Shown here: piece by piece, positions 8,341-17,261 of the stretch
How positions within the stretch are numbered: the first letter of the stretch is position 1
Layout of the letters: every line of letters begins with the position of its first letter
NCBI GenBank assembly: GCA_014385265.1
Contig: JACRTJ010000011.1
Coordinates: forward strand, 48,772 to 112,771
Length of the DNA: 64,000 bases
Direction of reading: 5' to 3'
DNA from: Enterocloster hominis (ex Liu et al. 2021)
GTDB taxonomy: Bacteria > Bacillota > Clostridia > Lachnospirales > Lachnospiraceae
Translations under genes and position numbers: made by a program
Notes under the pieces: model-generated
Told to the model about the DNA's origin: nothing
Seen by the model: the letters and a program-made list of their open reading frames with translations, nothing else
Databases searched by the model: none

Positions 8341-9765
8341 ATGAATGATATGGGTTTTATGGACAGAGAATCAAAAAAACGGCAGCTCCGCAGAAACATT
8401 GTCCAGCCGCCGCAGGAGGAACGCCCGTCCCGGTATGAAGAGGAGTACAGCGAAGAGGTGATCCGCCAGGTCCATCGGGAAAGGCGGAAAAAGCGGATCC
8501 TGACGACGGTCATGACAGTCCTGTTTCTTGCAGTGACCGGTTTTTGTTTCTATAAATATCAGAGCGAGTATGAGTATACCGGCTACGATGTGGCCTGGGA
8601 GAGACCGATGCGCTATACGGGCGCTGAAAACAGTGCAGAAAACGCCCCGGAGGCCGGAGAAAACGGAACACCGGAAAATGGGGATCCGGAGGCGGCCAAC
8701 GCCCCGGAAGGGGCTGGGGAGGATGATGGCCAGCCGCCCCAGATCACACCCAGTAAGAGCGTCAGCGAAAGCGGATTTGTGAAATATGCGTATTTTGGCG
8801 AGAATATGATCCGCTATACCAAGGACGGAGCTTCTTATATTGACGGAGCGGGAAAGACCGTCTGGACCCAGAGCTTTGAGATGAAGACTCCGGTCATCAA
8901 CGTCAACGGAGACTATGCGGTGATCGCAGATCAGCAGGGAAACCAGCTCTATATATGCAGCACGGCCGGCTGTACCGGCGTTGCCAAGACCCAGCTTCCC
9001 ATTACAAAGGCGGCTGTGTCCTCCCGGGGGATCACGGCGGCTGTGGTGGAGGACAGCTCGGCGTGCTACATCTTCTATTTTAAAAAGGATGGGGAAGAGC
9101 TGGGCATCAATATCAAAATGCTTTTGTCGGGAGACGGCTATCCAGTGGATATCGCCCTGTCGCCGGATGGAAAGCAGATCGTCATGTCGGTCATGTACAT
9201 GAAAAACGGGACTTTAAAAAATAAAGTCGTTTTTTATGATTTCTCAGAAATCGGAAAAAACGTGAATAATCGTTTTATCGGAGGCTTTGAAGAGGAATTT
9301 GATGATAAAATGGCGGCACGGGTCGTTTACCTGAACCAGGAAACGGTCTGCGCGTTTTCGGACAAGGGGCTGACCTTTATTTCAGTGAAAAACGTGATCC
9401 CGGACAGTACGGTGGTGACGGTCCCGGTGGAGGAGGAGATCAAAAGCATCTTTTACTCGGACAAGTACGCCGGAGTCGTGGTGGAGAACGGGTCCGGCAA
9501 CCCCAGCCGCCTGGATGTGTATACGACTGATGGAAAGCTGGCCGGGACCGTGGACTTTGACTACGATTATGCCGGAGTTGAAATTGACGGCGACCGGGTT
9601 ATCCTGTATAATGAGGAATCGTGCAGGGTATACAGCCTGGACGGCCATCTGAAATTCCAGGGCCAGTTCGATTTTTCCGTTTCCTGTGTGCGCTCGGGGA
9701 AAAACCATGGAAATTCCCTGATCGTGGCCGGGAGCGAGGTAATGAAAGAGATAAAATTAAAATGA
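8341..9765 (+). CDS. DUF5711-like membrane-anchored beta-rich protein
   Basis: A 474-residue protein with a basic N-terminal tail, one membrane helix (about 53-73), a low-complexity Ala/Glu/Gly/Pro linker (about 95-140) and a large C-terminal domain of repeated beta-strand patterns (KYAYFGENMIRYTKDGASYI, VINVNGDYAVIADQQGNQLY, VDIALSPDGKQIVMS). The last part looks like a beta-propeller, placed outside the cell if the tail is cytosolic. The architecture and length fit the uncharacterised DUF5711 family. The start follows GGGAG by about 7 bases, and an extended -10 (TGTATACT) lies shortly upstream, so the gene has its own promoter. Function unknown. Confidence 0.75.
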   Translation: MNDMGFMDRESKKRQLRRNIVQPPQEERPSRYEEEYSEEVIRQVHRERRKKRILTTVMTVLFLAVTGFCFYKYQSEYEYTGYDVAWERPMRYTGAENSAENAPEAGENGTPENGDPEAANAPEGAGEDDGQPPQITPSKSVSESGFVKYAYFGENMIRYTKDGASYIDGAGKTVWTQSFEMKTPVINVNGDYAVIADQQGNQLYICSTAGCTGVAKTQLPITKAAVSSRGITAAVVEDSSACYIFYFKKDGEELGINIKMLLSGDGYPVDIALSPDGKQIVMSVMYMKNGTLKNKVVFYDFSEIGKNVNNRFIGGFEEEFDDKMAARVVYLNQETVCAFSDKGLTFISVKNVIPDSTVVTVPVEEEIKSIFYSDKYAGVVVENGSGNPSRLDVYTTDGKLAGTVDFDYDYAGVEIDGDRVILYNEESCRVYSLDGHLKFQGQFDFSVSCVRSGKNHGNSLIVAGSEVMKEIKLK

Positions 9766-9958
9766 TATCAGGGTCAAAAGGTCAATAAATCCGACGCAAG
9801 CCTGCTTGCGGGAGGATGTTTGAACTTGAGACCCGCCAAAACACCGAAAAGCAGCCATTTTTCATAGAAAAATGAGCGGATTTGAGGGTTTTGAGGATTG
9901 CGGGAGCACATAGTGCGGAGCAATCCGATATCAGAGGGGTCAAAAAGCTTTTGACCCT
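9764..9958. repeat. Hairpin-rich intergenic element, possibly a MITE/REP-like repeat
   Basis: Between the DUF5711-like gene and tkt lie four consecutive inverted repeats: CGCAAG/CTTGCG (9795-9810), CATTTTTC/GAAAAATG (9856-9874), GGATTGC/GCAATCC with an inner GCAC/GTGC (about 9894-9926), and GGGTCAAAA/TTTTGACCC (9937-9957). The left boundary GATATCAGGGTCAAAAG recurs in the same orientation at the right (GATATCAGAGGGGTCAAAA) and also inverted at the far end, so the block is bounded by related sequence on both sides. The last hairpin could act as a terminator. No open frame of note. Confidence 0.55.
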
Positions 9959-10010
9959 AACATCAATAAAACAAATGTAAAAACAAGCACAGTTCTTAGG
10001 AGGAAGAGAC

Positions 10011-11990
10011 ATGAAAGCAATCGATGCACTGTCCGTCAATTCTATCAGAGTTTTAGCCGCTGATGCGATCCAGAAGGCCAATTCCGGCCATCCGGGCCTG
10101 CCCCTGGGAAGCGCTCCCATGGCATATGAGCTCTGGGCCAATCACATGAATCACAATCCGGCCAACCCCAAATGGGAGAACCGGGACCGCTTCATCCTTT
10201 CCGGCGGCCATGGCTCCATGCTTTTGTATTCCCTTTTACACCTGTTCGGATACGGGCTTACCAAGGAGGATATCATGAATTTCCGCCAGCTGGGCTCTCT
10301 GACGCCGGGACATCCCGAGTACGGCCACACCGTCGGCGTGGAAGCGACCACAGGCCCTCTGGGCGCGGGAATGGGCATGGCAGTGGGTATGGCCCTGGCT
10401 GAAAAGCATCTGGCTGCCGTATTTAATAAGGAAAATTATCCGGTGGTGGATCACTACACCTATGTGCTGGGCGGCGACGGCTGCATGATGGAGGGGATCT
10501 CCTCCGAGGCGTTCTCCCTGGCCGGGACCATGGGCCTTTCCAAGCTCATCGTTCTTTATGACTCCAACCGGATCTCCATTGAGGGAAGCACAGACCTGGC
10601 CTTCAGGGAGAACGTGGAGGAGCGCATGAAGGCCTTCGGCTTCCAGACCATCACCGTAGAGGACGGCACCAACTTAGACGCCATCGGTCTGGCCATCGAG
10701 GCGGCAAAGGCAGATACGGAACGTCCGTCCTTCATCACCATTAAAACAGAGATCGGTTACGGCTGTCCGGCCAAGCAGGGCAAGGCCAGCGCCCACGGCG
10801 AGCCTCTGGGCGTGGACAATGTAAAGGCCATGCGGGAGACCCTGGGCTGGCCCTATGAGGAGCCGTTCTTCGTACCGGACGAGGTATATGCCCACTTTGC
10901 AAAGCTGGCAGAGGAAAAGGCAGAGACAGAGGCAGCCTGGAACGTGATGTTTGCAGCCTACTGCCAGGAATATCCGGAGATGGAAGCGCTCTGGGAGAAG
11001 TACCACAGCGGAGTGGATGCGGATTCTCTTATGAACAATGAAAAATTATGGCTGGAGCAGGAAAAGCCGGAGGCCACCAGATCCTTATCCGGAAAGATGA
11101 TCAATCTCCTGAAGGATGAGATCCCGGGCATGATCGGCGGATCCGCGGACCTGGGTCCCTCCAATAAAACGGAGATGAAGGGCGAGGGCGATTTCTCCGC
11201 AGAGAACTCGGCAGGAAGAAACATCCATTTTGGCGTGAGAGAGCTGGCCATGGCCGCCATCGGAAACGGTATCATGCTCCACGGCGGTTTACGGGCCTAT
11301 GTCGCCACGTTCTTTGTATTCAGTGACTATGTGAAGCCCATGGCGAGACTTTCTGCTCTTATGGGCGTTCCGCTGACCTTTGTACTGACCCATGACAGCA
11401 TCGGCGTCGGCGAGGATGGACCAACCCATGAGCCCATCGAGCAGCTGGCCATGCTGCGGGCCATGCCCAACCTGCGGGTATTCCGCCCCTGCGATGCAAT
11501 GGAGACATCTGCCGCATGGCTGACCGCCGCATCCTCTGAGAAGACGCCCACAGCTCTGGTGCTCACAAGACAGAACCTGGCTCCCATCACGGGCAGCAGC
11601 AGGGAGGCCTTAAAGGGCGGCTATGTGATCGACGACTGCGAGGGCACGCCGGAGGTGATCCTCATTGCCAGCGGCTCCGAGGTGGAGCTGGCAGTGAAGG
11701 CCAAGGCAGAGCTGGAGGCAGAAGGAACGAAGGTACGCGTGGTTTCCATGCCGTGTATGGAGCTTTTCGAGGAGCAGAGCGCAGAGTACAGGGAGACAGT
11801 CCTTCCGAGGGCCGTAAGAAAGAGAGTCGCCATCGAAGCGCTTTCCGATTTCGGATGGGGAAAATATGTGGGCCTGGACGGAGCGTATGTATGCATGAAG
11901 AGCTTCGGAGCCAGCGCTCCGGCAGCAAAGCTGTTTGAAAAATTTGGTTTTACGGTAGAGAACGTGGTCAATACTGTAAAAGCGCTGTAA
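10011..11990 (+). CDS. tkt: Transketolase
   Basis: Thiamine-diphosphate enzyme of the non-oxidative pentose phosphate pathway; moves two-carbon units between sugar phosphates in the cytosol. The 659-residue length is normal. Motifs: SGHPGLPLG about 24-32 with a substrate-binding His, the thiamine-diphosphate motif GDGCMMEG from about 156, and HDSIGVGEDGPTHEPIEQ from about 461, the transketolase pyrimidine-domain signature. A strong AGGAGG lies 7 bases before the ATG. It is followed after about 140 bases by a ROK glucokinase on the same strand, so the two may be transcribed together for sugar-phosphate supply. Confidence 0.97.
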   Translation: MKAIDALSVNSIRVLAADAIQKANSGHPGLPLGSAPMAYELWANHMNHNPANPKWENRDRFILSGGHGSMLLYSLLHLFGYGLTKEDIMNFRQLGSLTPGHPEYGHTVGVEATTGPLGAGMGMAVGMALAEKHLAAVFNKENYPVVDHYTYVLGGDGCMMEGISSEAFSLAGTMGLSKLIVLYDSNRISIEGSTDLAFRENVEERMKAFGFQTITVEDGTNLDAIGLAIEAAKADTERPSFITIKTEIGYGCPAKQGKASAHGEPLGVDNVKAMRETLGWPYEEPFFVPDEVYAHFAKLAEEKAETEAAWNVMFAAYCQEYPEMEALWEKYHSGVDADSLMNNEKLWLEQEKPEATRSLSGKMINLLKDEIPGMIGGSADLGPSNKTEMKGEGDFSAENSAGRNIHFGVRELAMAAIGNGIMLHGGLRAYVATFFVFSDYVKPMARLSALMGVPLTFVLTHDSIGVGEDGPTHEPIEQLAMLRAMPNLRVFRPCDAMETSAAWLTAASSEKTPTALVLTRQNLAPITGSSREALKGGYVIDDCEGTPEVILIASGSEVELAVKAKAELEAEGTKVRVVSMPCMELFEEQSAEYRETVLPRAVRKRVAIEALSDFGWGKYVGLDGAYVCMKSFGASAPAAKLFEKFGFTVENVVNTVKAL

Positions 11991-12131
11991 TACAGAGTAT
12001 GGGACCGGGGCCGGATGATGTGGAAATCCGGTCCCGGAATCTTTTTATGGAAGGAACAGAAAAAACATGGAAAAAGGCCGCAGGAGCGGGAGGAAGGAAT
12101 GCGGGCGGCCAGGAGAAAGGGAGGATCAGTC

Positions 12132-13076
12132 ATGAGCCGGAAATGCATTGGAATCGATATCGGAGGCACGACCGTAAAGCTCGGTATGTTTGAGCAGGAC
12201 GGAACGCTCCTGGAGAAGTGGGAGATCCCCACGAGAAAGGAAAACGGAGGGGCACATATCCTGGAGGATATTGCGGCGGCCATAAAGAAAAAGGCAGCGG
12301 AAAGGGGACTTTCGACGGCAGATTTTGAAGGAGCCGGCATGGGACTTCCGGGGCCGGTCCTGGAGGACGGCCACGTGGAATTCTGCGTGAACCTGGGCTG
12401 GAAGGCTATGAACCCCCAGAAGATCCTAAGCGGCCTTCTGGACGGGATGCCGGTAAAGAGCGCCAATGATGCCAATGTGGCTGCCCTGGGTGAGCTGTGG
12501 CAGGGAGGCGGCCGCGGCTATAAAAATATGGTCATGATCACCCTGGGAACGGGCGTCGGCGGCGGTATTATCCTCAATGAAAAGATCTGGTCCGGTATGC
12601 AGGGCGTCGGCGGCGAGATCGGCCATATCCATGTGATCGAGGGAGAGACAGAGCAGTGCAACTGCGGCGGATACGGATGTCTGGAGCAGGCAGCTTCGGC
12701 CACGGGAATCGCCCGTCTGGCCAGGAAACTCCTGGAGGCAGATCCGGCACGGCCCTCATCTCTGCGGGAAGTGAAAAATCTGTCGGCTAAGAGCGTGCTG
12801 GACGCAGCCAGGGCAGGGGATCCTCTGGCCCTGGAGTCAGTGGAGACCTCCTGCCGGTATCTGGGCTGGGCCATGGCCGGGATCACCATGGTGGTGGATC
12901 CGGAGGCTTATCTGATCGGGGGCGGCGTTTCCAGGGCTGGGACCTTTCTGACCGAAAAGATCCAGAGATACCACGACCAGTTATCGCCCATGGCCACAAA
13001 GAAGGCAAAGGTTCTCCTGGCTACACTGGGAAACGATGCGGGGATCTATGGGGCTGCGAAGCTGGTATTGGGATAA
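12132..13076 (+). CDS. glcK: ROK-family glucokinase
   Basis: Phosphorylates glucose to glucose 6-phosphate in the cytosol. The 314-residue protein has the N-terminal phosphate loop GIDIGGTTVKLG (about 6-17), the GTGVGGGI adenosine motif, and the ROK signature ending in the zinc knuckle CNCGGYGCLE. An upstream in-frame ATG at 12015 would add 39 residues of unrelated sequence; GGGAGG lies 9 bases before 12132 and the motif begins properly there, so 12132 is used. The gene sits between tkt and a GC hairpin. Specificity for glucose over other hexoses is inferred from ROK glucokinase likeness. Confidence 0.93.
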   Translation: MSRKCIGIDIGGTTVKLGMFEQDGTLLEKWEIPTRKENGGAHILEDIAAAIKKKAAERGLSTADFEGAGMGLPGPVLEDGHVEFCVNLGWKAMNPQKILSGLLDGMPVKSANDANVAALGELWQGGGRGYKNMVMITLGTGVGGGIILNEKIWSGMQGVGGEIGHIHVIEGETEQCNCGGYGCLEQAASATGIARLARKLLEADPARPSSLREVKNLSAKSVLDAARAGDPLALESVETSCRYLGWAMAGITMVVDPEAYLIGGGVSRAGTFLTEKIQRYHDQLSPMATKKAKVLLATLGNDAGIYGAAKLVLG

Positions 13077-13086
13077 AATGAGGAGA

Positions 13087-13107
13087 CCCCGGCTGCGACA
13101 GCCGGGG
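13087..13107 (+). terminator. GC hairpin after glucokinase
   Basis: CCCCGGCT and AGCCGGGG pair around GCGAC just past the stop. There is no T-run, so termination may be partial. Confidence 0.55.
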
Positions 13108-13364
13108 CAATTATGAAAAATCTATGTGCAATTTGTCATATTGGCGATGAGAAATAAATTTTTTCTATGCAATTAGTATAAAAAATATATGTGAACAAAA
13201 TATGAATAAATTGTAAATAGATTATGAAACTATTGTAAGTGGCTTTTGTAAGTTTTGTTCACGGGGTGCTGCTGGGAAAAATGCATAGAAAGAATGTTAC
13301 GAATATTACTTTTTTATTACATTTTTACATTTTTCATACGTTTTCTTACGTCTTTTCCAATCTG
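13108..13364. other. AT-rich gap upstream of the repeat protein gene
   Basis: A stretch with strong A/T bias and no convincing reading frame on either strand. It contains several runs like TTACATTTTTACATTTTTCATACG and short direct repeats of TTACG (sequence around 13299-13350). It probably is a long regulatory region for the gene at 13446, but no defined operator can be named. Confidence 0.4.
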
Positions 13365-13393
13365 TTGAAATCATGGAAATTTTATACTATAAT
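13365..13393 (+). promoter_or_regulatory. Sigma-A promoter of the repeat protein gene
   Basis: TTGAAA (13365-13370) and TATAAT (13388-13393) with a 17-base spacer, 52 bases before the start codon. Confidence 0.8.
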
Positions 13394-13445
13394 CCAGATA
13401 TAAAGAAGAAAAAAATCGTGAAATCAGATAAAAGGAGGACATCAT

Positions 13446-14450
13446 ATGAGAAAGAGAAATGTAAAGGGATTATTATTCGCAGCAGCTTTTATGATCGCAG
13501 GTACCCAGCTGACGAGCATTGAGGCCCTGGCCAGAGACTGGGACGATAAGTGGGAAGATAAATGGGAAGACAAGTGGGAAGACCGCTGGGATGATGACGA
13601 CGATGACGATGATGACCGTTGGGATGACGACGACCGCTGGGATGACGATGACCGTTGGGATGATGACGACTGGGACGATGATGATGACGACCGCTGGCCG
13701 GGCAATGGCCATCACCATGGCCATCAGAACGGAAACGGCCATCATAACGGGCACCACAATGGAAACAACAATGGAAACGGAAACAACAATGACCAGGAGA
13801 AAAAAGGCGGCTGGGTCAATGTAGTATATTTCTGCGAGGAAGACAATACCGTGTGGGCCCCCGGAGAGATCTGGGCCAAGGGTCTTGTGAACGGAAAAGG
13901 AAATGTGAACTCCAGTGAAATGACCACAGTGCCCGAGGGCTATAAGCTGAGGGTCGTGGGCGATTACTACTATAACGGCGGCGATGAGCTCCGGGTGGAG
14001 GTCATTAAGGAGAAGACCCAGGGCGGAAGAGTCAACGTGGTATATTACTGTGAGGAGGACAACACCGTGTGGGCCCCCGGAGAGATCTGGGCCAAGGGCC
14101 TTGTGAATGGAAAAGGAAATGTAAACTCCAGTGAAATGACCACAGTACCCAAGGGCTATCACCTGAAGGTCGTTGGAGATTACTATTACGACGGCGGCAA
14201 CGAGCTGCGTGTCCGTATCGTAAAGGACGACACCAAGACCGGCGGCTGGGTCAATGTGGTATACTACTGTAAGGAAGACAATACGGTATGGGCGCCCGGA
14301 CAGATCTGGGCCGAAGGCCTTGTGGACGGCAAGGGCACCATCAACTGTACAGAGATGACGACGGTTCCGGCGGGCTACCGCTTAAAGATCGTGGGCGATT
14401 ATTATTACGATGGCACCGGCGATTTCCGGGTACAGATCGTGAAAAAGTAA
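13446..14450 (+). CDS. Secreted protein with acidic Trp-Asp tract, His/Asn/Gly tract and three tandem repeats
   Basis: I do not recognise the family. Residues 1-29 are a signal peptide (basic start, hydrophobic core, cut near ALA-RDW). Residues 31-84 repeat W(E/D)DKW and DDDDRW units. Residues 86-115 are a His/Asn/Gly tract. Then three near-identical units follow: 121-192, 193-265 and 266-334, each with VNVVY(F/Y)C at the start, DNTVWAPG, then MTTVP and VGDYYY. Each unit has one Cys near its start and the third has a second one. There is no wall anchor or membrane helix, so it is probably secreted or held by charge. The acidic and His tracts suggest divalent metal binding; this is inference. 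RBS AGGAGG precedes the ATG. Confidence 0.8.
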   Translation: MRKRNVKGLLFAAAFMIAGTQLTSIEALARDWDDKWEDKWEDKWEDRWDDDDDDDDDRWDDDDRWDDDDRWDDDDWDDDDDDRWPGNGHHHGHQNGNGHHNGHHNGNNNGNGNNNDQEKKGGWVNVVYFCEEDNTVWAPGEIWAKGLVNGKGNVNSSEMTTVPEGYKLRVVGDYYYNGGDELRVEVIKEKTQGGRVNVVYYCEEDNTVWAPGEIWAKGLVNGKGNVNSSEMTTVPKGYHLKVVGDYYYDGGNELRVRIVKDDTKTGGWVNVVYYCKEDNTVWAPGQIWAEGLVDGKGTINCTEMTTVPAGYRLKIVGDYYYDGTGDFRVQIVKK

Positions 14451-14475
14451 CAGTTCAAAAAACTAGATAAATATC

Positions 14476-14512
14476 CGGGGGCATGTCTGATTATGCCCCC
14501 GTTTTGCTTTGT
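14476..14512 (+). terminator. Terminator after the repeat protein gene
   Basis: CGGGGGCAT and ATGCCCCCG around an 8-base loop followed by TTTTGCTTTG. Confidence 0.85.
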
Positions 14513-14615
14513 TTTTTGTACAAATTCCCGGGTGTACGGTTTTTGCCCTGTGTGCTATACTTAAGAAAGAACTGGAATGTGACCATGAAATCATTGGAAA
14601 GGACGAAGACCATTT

Positions 14616-16301
14616 ATGATAAATACCGAAAAGCAGAAGACGCTGGTCATCGGACACAGGAACCCGGACACGGATTCCATCTGCTCTGCCATCTGCTACG
14701 CCAGTCTGAAGCGGAAGCTGACAGGGAAGGACTATGAACCGTGCCGCGCTGGAAATGTGAATCCGGAGACGCAGTTTGTACTGGATTTTTTCCAGGTGGA
14801 AGCGCCCCGTCTGGTGGAAAGCGTGAAGACCCAGGTAAAGGATATCGAGATCCGCAAGACCAAAGGCGTGGACCGGGGCATCTCCCTGAAGACCGCATGG
14901 AGCCTCATGCAGGAAAACAATGTGGTGACGATCCCCTGCGTCACAGAGGAAGGCGTTTTAGAGGGCGTCATCACCATCGGAGATATCACCAAATCCTACA
15001 TGAACCTGTATGACAGCAGTATCATTTCCAAGGCCAATACCAAGTATTCCAACATCCTGGATACCTTGGAGGGCAGCATTGTGGTGGGAGACGCGGAGGC
15101 ATATTTTGATAAGGGAAAGGTCCTGATCGCCGCCGCAAATCCGGATCTGATGGAGAATTATATTGAAAAGCATGACCTGGTGATCCTGGGAAACCGGTAC
15201 GAGTCCCAGCTCTGCGCCATTGAGATGGAGGCAGGCTGCATCATTGTCTGCGAGGGCGCGGGTGTTTCCCTGACCATCCGGAAGCTGGCCCAGGAACGGG
15301 GCTGCACGGTGATCACCACGCCCTATGATACATATACCACGGCAAGACTGATCAACCAGTCCATGCCCATCAGCTATTTTATGACCATGGAAAATATCAT
15401 CGGTTTCTCCGATGAGGACCCCATCGACGATATCCGGGACATCATGGCCAACAAGCGTCACCGTGATTTCCCGATCCTGGATTCTGACGGAAAATATCTG
15501 GGCATGATCTCCCGCCGGAACCTGCTGGGAGCCAAGGGAAAACATATCATCCTGGTGGATCACAACGAGCGGACCCAGGCCGTCGAGGGCATTGAGACGG
15601 CGGATATCCGGGAGATCATCGACCATCACCGTCTTGGAACGGTGCAGACCATGTCTCCGGTATTTTTCAGAAACCAGCCTCTGGGCTGTACGGCTACCAT
15701 CATTTACCAGATGTACCAGGAAAATAACGTGAAGATCGATAAGACCACAGCGGGACTTTTATGCAGCGCCATTATTTCAGACACGCTGCTGTTCCGTTCC
15801 CCCACCTGTACAGCGGTGGATAAGGAGGCGGCCCTGGCTCTGGCAGAGATCGCGGGGATCCATGCTGAGGAGTATGCAAAAAAGATGTTTGCGGCTGGCA
15901 GCAATCTGAAGGGGAAATCGGACGAGGACATTTTCTATCAGGACTTCAAGCGGTTCACGGTGGGAAATTCTGTGTTCGGGATCGGCCAGATCACCTCTCT
16001 GGATTCAGAGGAGCTGGAGAATCTGAAGCCCCGGATGCTGGCTTATACGGAGAAGGCCAGAGAGCAGCATGACGCGGATATGATGTTCTTCATGCTGACC
16101 AATATCCTGACAGAGTCCACGGACCTGATCTGCGTGGGCCAGGGAGCCGAGCAGCTTGTTTCCACAGCCTTCCATATGGCAGATGAGTATGGCTCTGGAG
16201 ACGAGGAGATGGAAGAGATGGACGGCATCGTCAGCCTTCCGGGCGTGGTTTCCAGAAAGAAGCAGCTGGCCCCCCAGATCATGATGGCGCTGCAGCAGTA
16301 A
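14616..16301 (+). CDS. ppaC: Manganese-dependent family II inorganic pyrophosphatase with CBS/DRTGG insert
   Basis: Hydrolyses pyrophosphate in the cytosol and so drives biosynthetic reactions. The DHH-type catalytic halves are visible: GHRNPDTDSICSA (about 13-25) with metal-binding His and Asp, and DHHRLGTV (about 334-341). Between them lies a regulatory insert with two CBS-type segments (about 75-130 and 250-310) flanking a DRTGG-like domain; this makes the chain 561 residues against about 310 for the simple form. CBS-pyrophosphatases of clostridia are controlled by adenine nucleotides, which is expected but not provable here. The ribosome site is weak (AGGA about 13 bases upstream), so the start is less sure than the identity. 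Confidence 0.92.
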   Translation: MINTEKQKTLVIGHRNPDTDSICSAICYASLKRKLTGKDYEPCRAGNVNPETQFVLDFFQVEAPRLVESVKTQVKDIEIRKTKGVDRGISLKTAWSLMQENNVVTIPCVTEEGVLEGVITIGDITKSYMNLYDSSIISKANTKYSNILDTLEGSIVVGDAEAYFDKGKVLIAAANPDLMENYIEKHDLVILGNRYESQLCAIEMEAGCIIVCEGAGVSLTIRKLAQERGCTVITTPYDTYTTARLINQSMPISYFMTMENIIGFSDEDPIDDIRDIMANKRHRDFPILDSDGKYLGMISRRNLLGAKGKHIILVDHNERTQAVEGIETADIREIIDHHRLGTVQTMSPVFFRNQPLGCTATIIYQMYQENNVKIDKTTAGLLCSAIISDTLLFRSPTCTAVDKEAALALAEIAGIHAEEYAKKMFAAGSNLKGKSDEDIFYQDFKRFTVGNSVFGIGQITSLDSEELENLKPRMLAYTEKAREQHDADMMFFMLTNILTESTDLICVGQGAEQLVSTAFHMADEYGSGDEEMEEMDGIVSLPGVVSRKKQLAPQIMMALQQ

Positions 16302-16324
16302 GCGGCGGGAGCTGGAGGAATTTT

Positions 16325-17176
16325 ATGGGAAAAAGACAGTTTAAGCCAGGGAACATGCTGTACCCCGTTCCCGCGGTCATGGTCTCTGTGGCCGATAAAG
16401 AGGGAAACGCCAATATCATCACCGTGGCCTGGGCGGGAACGGTGTGCACCAATCCGCCGATGCTGACCATCAGCATCCGGCCGGAGCGGTATTCCTACCA
16501 TATGATCCGGGAGACCGGGGAGTTTGTGGTAAACCTGACCACAGAGGAGCTGGCCCGGGCTACGGACTACTGCGGCGTCCGGTCGGGCCGGGATACGGAT
16601 AAATGGGCAGATATGGGGCTCACGAAGGAAAAAGCCAGCAAGGTGTCAGTGCCGCTGATCCGGGAATGTCCGGTGAACCTGGAGTGCCGGGTGGTGCGGG
16701 TGGATGAGCTGGGAAGCCATCATATGTTTCTGGCCCAGGTGGTGGCGGTGGATGTGGATGAAGCCTATATGGATGAAAAGGACACCTTCCACCTGTCAGC
16801 GGCCAGGCCCATGGCCTACTCCCACGGGCGGTATTACGGCCTGGGGGAATGCCTGGGAACCTTTGGATATAGTGTGAAGAAGACGGCTGAAAAGCGCGGA
16901 TCCGGGAAGGGGAAGGCTGCGCCGGAAGCAGGAAATAGTTCCGGAAGGCGGAAGGATGGGGCCGGTCTGGGAAAGGACGCCGGAAAACGGCAGACCGGGG
17001 GAGGTCCCGGGAGGATCCCTGGAAGGAACAGGACCGGGAGCGGTCTGGGAGAGCTTACCGGGAGGCAGAGGCCTGGGGACAGACCAGGAAGGGGCGCTGG
17101 GAGACAGAGGCCCGGGACCCGGCAGGGAAAGGCCGTTGGCCGTCCCCAGTCCGGCCCTCCCGGTATAAGAAAGTAA
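16325..17176 (+). CDS. Flavin reductase-like FMN-binding protein with Gly/Arg-rich tail
   Basis: Residues 1-185 match the flavoredoxin / flavin reductase-like family, an FMN-binding split-barrel: PVPAVMVSVADKEGNANIIT near the start, then NPPMLTISIRPERYSYHMI and GEFVVNLTTEEL. Such proteins move electrons to or from FMN in the cytosol. Residues about 186-283 are a long tail of Gly, Arg, Lys, Pro and Gln (GRQRPGDRPGRGAGRQRPG and similar) that the family normally lacks; it looks disordered and basic. The start ATG is 9 bases after GGAGG and 23 bases after ppaC, so the two genes are probably co-transcribed. A terminator follows. Confidence 0.85.
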   Translation: MGKRQFKPGNMLYPVPAVMVSVADKEGNANIITVAWAGTVCTNPPMLTISIRPERYSYHMIRETGEFVVNLTTEELARATDYCGVRSGRDTDKWADMGLTKEKASKVSVPLIRECPVNLECRVVRVDELGSHHMFLAQVVAVDVDEAYMDEKDTFHLSAARPMAYSHGRYYGLGECLGTFGYSVKKTAEKRGSGKGKAAPEAGNSSGRRKDGAGLGKDAGKRQTGGGPGRIPGRNRTGSGLGELTGRQRPGDRPGRGAGRQRPGTRQGKAVGRPQSGPPGIRK

Positions 17177-17195
17177 GAGAAGGCTGGTGAAAAGA

Positions 17196-17249
17196 GGGGC
17201 TGCTGTAAAAGGAAAGCGGGACAGCTTTCTCTTTGCAGCAACCCTTTTT
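17196..17249 (+). terminator. Terminator after the flavin reductase gene
   Basis: GGGGCTGCTGTAAAAGGAAAGC pairs imperfectly with the later GCTTTCTCTTTGCAGCAACCC arm and is followed by TTTTTGG. Confidence 0.75.
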
Positions 17250-17261
17250 GGAAAAAACATA

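Noticed and set aside
11621..12475. 284-residue reading frame antisense to tkt and glcK
   Set aside because: It spans the ends of two clear genes in the opposite direction and shows no motif; typical of GC-rich shadow frames.
13545..13700. Short DNA repeats of the GATGACGATGAC type that could look like a CRISPR array
   Set aside because: They are codon repeats inside the acidic tract of the secreted protein; there are no regular spacers and no cas genes in the window.
13473..14162. Long antisense reading frame opposite the repeat protein
   Set aside because: It results from the low-complexity coding strand; it has no ribosome site, and the sense strand has a promoter, ribosome site, signal peptide and terminator.
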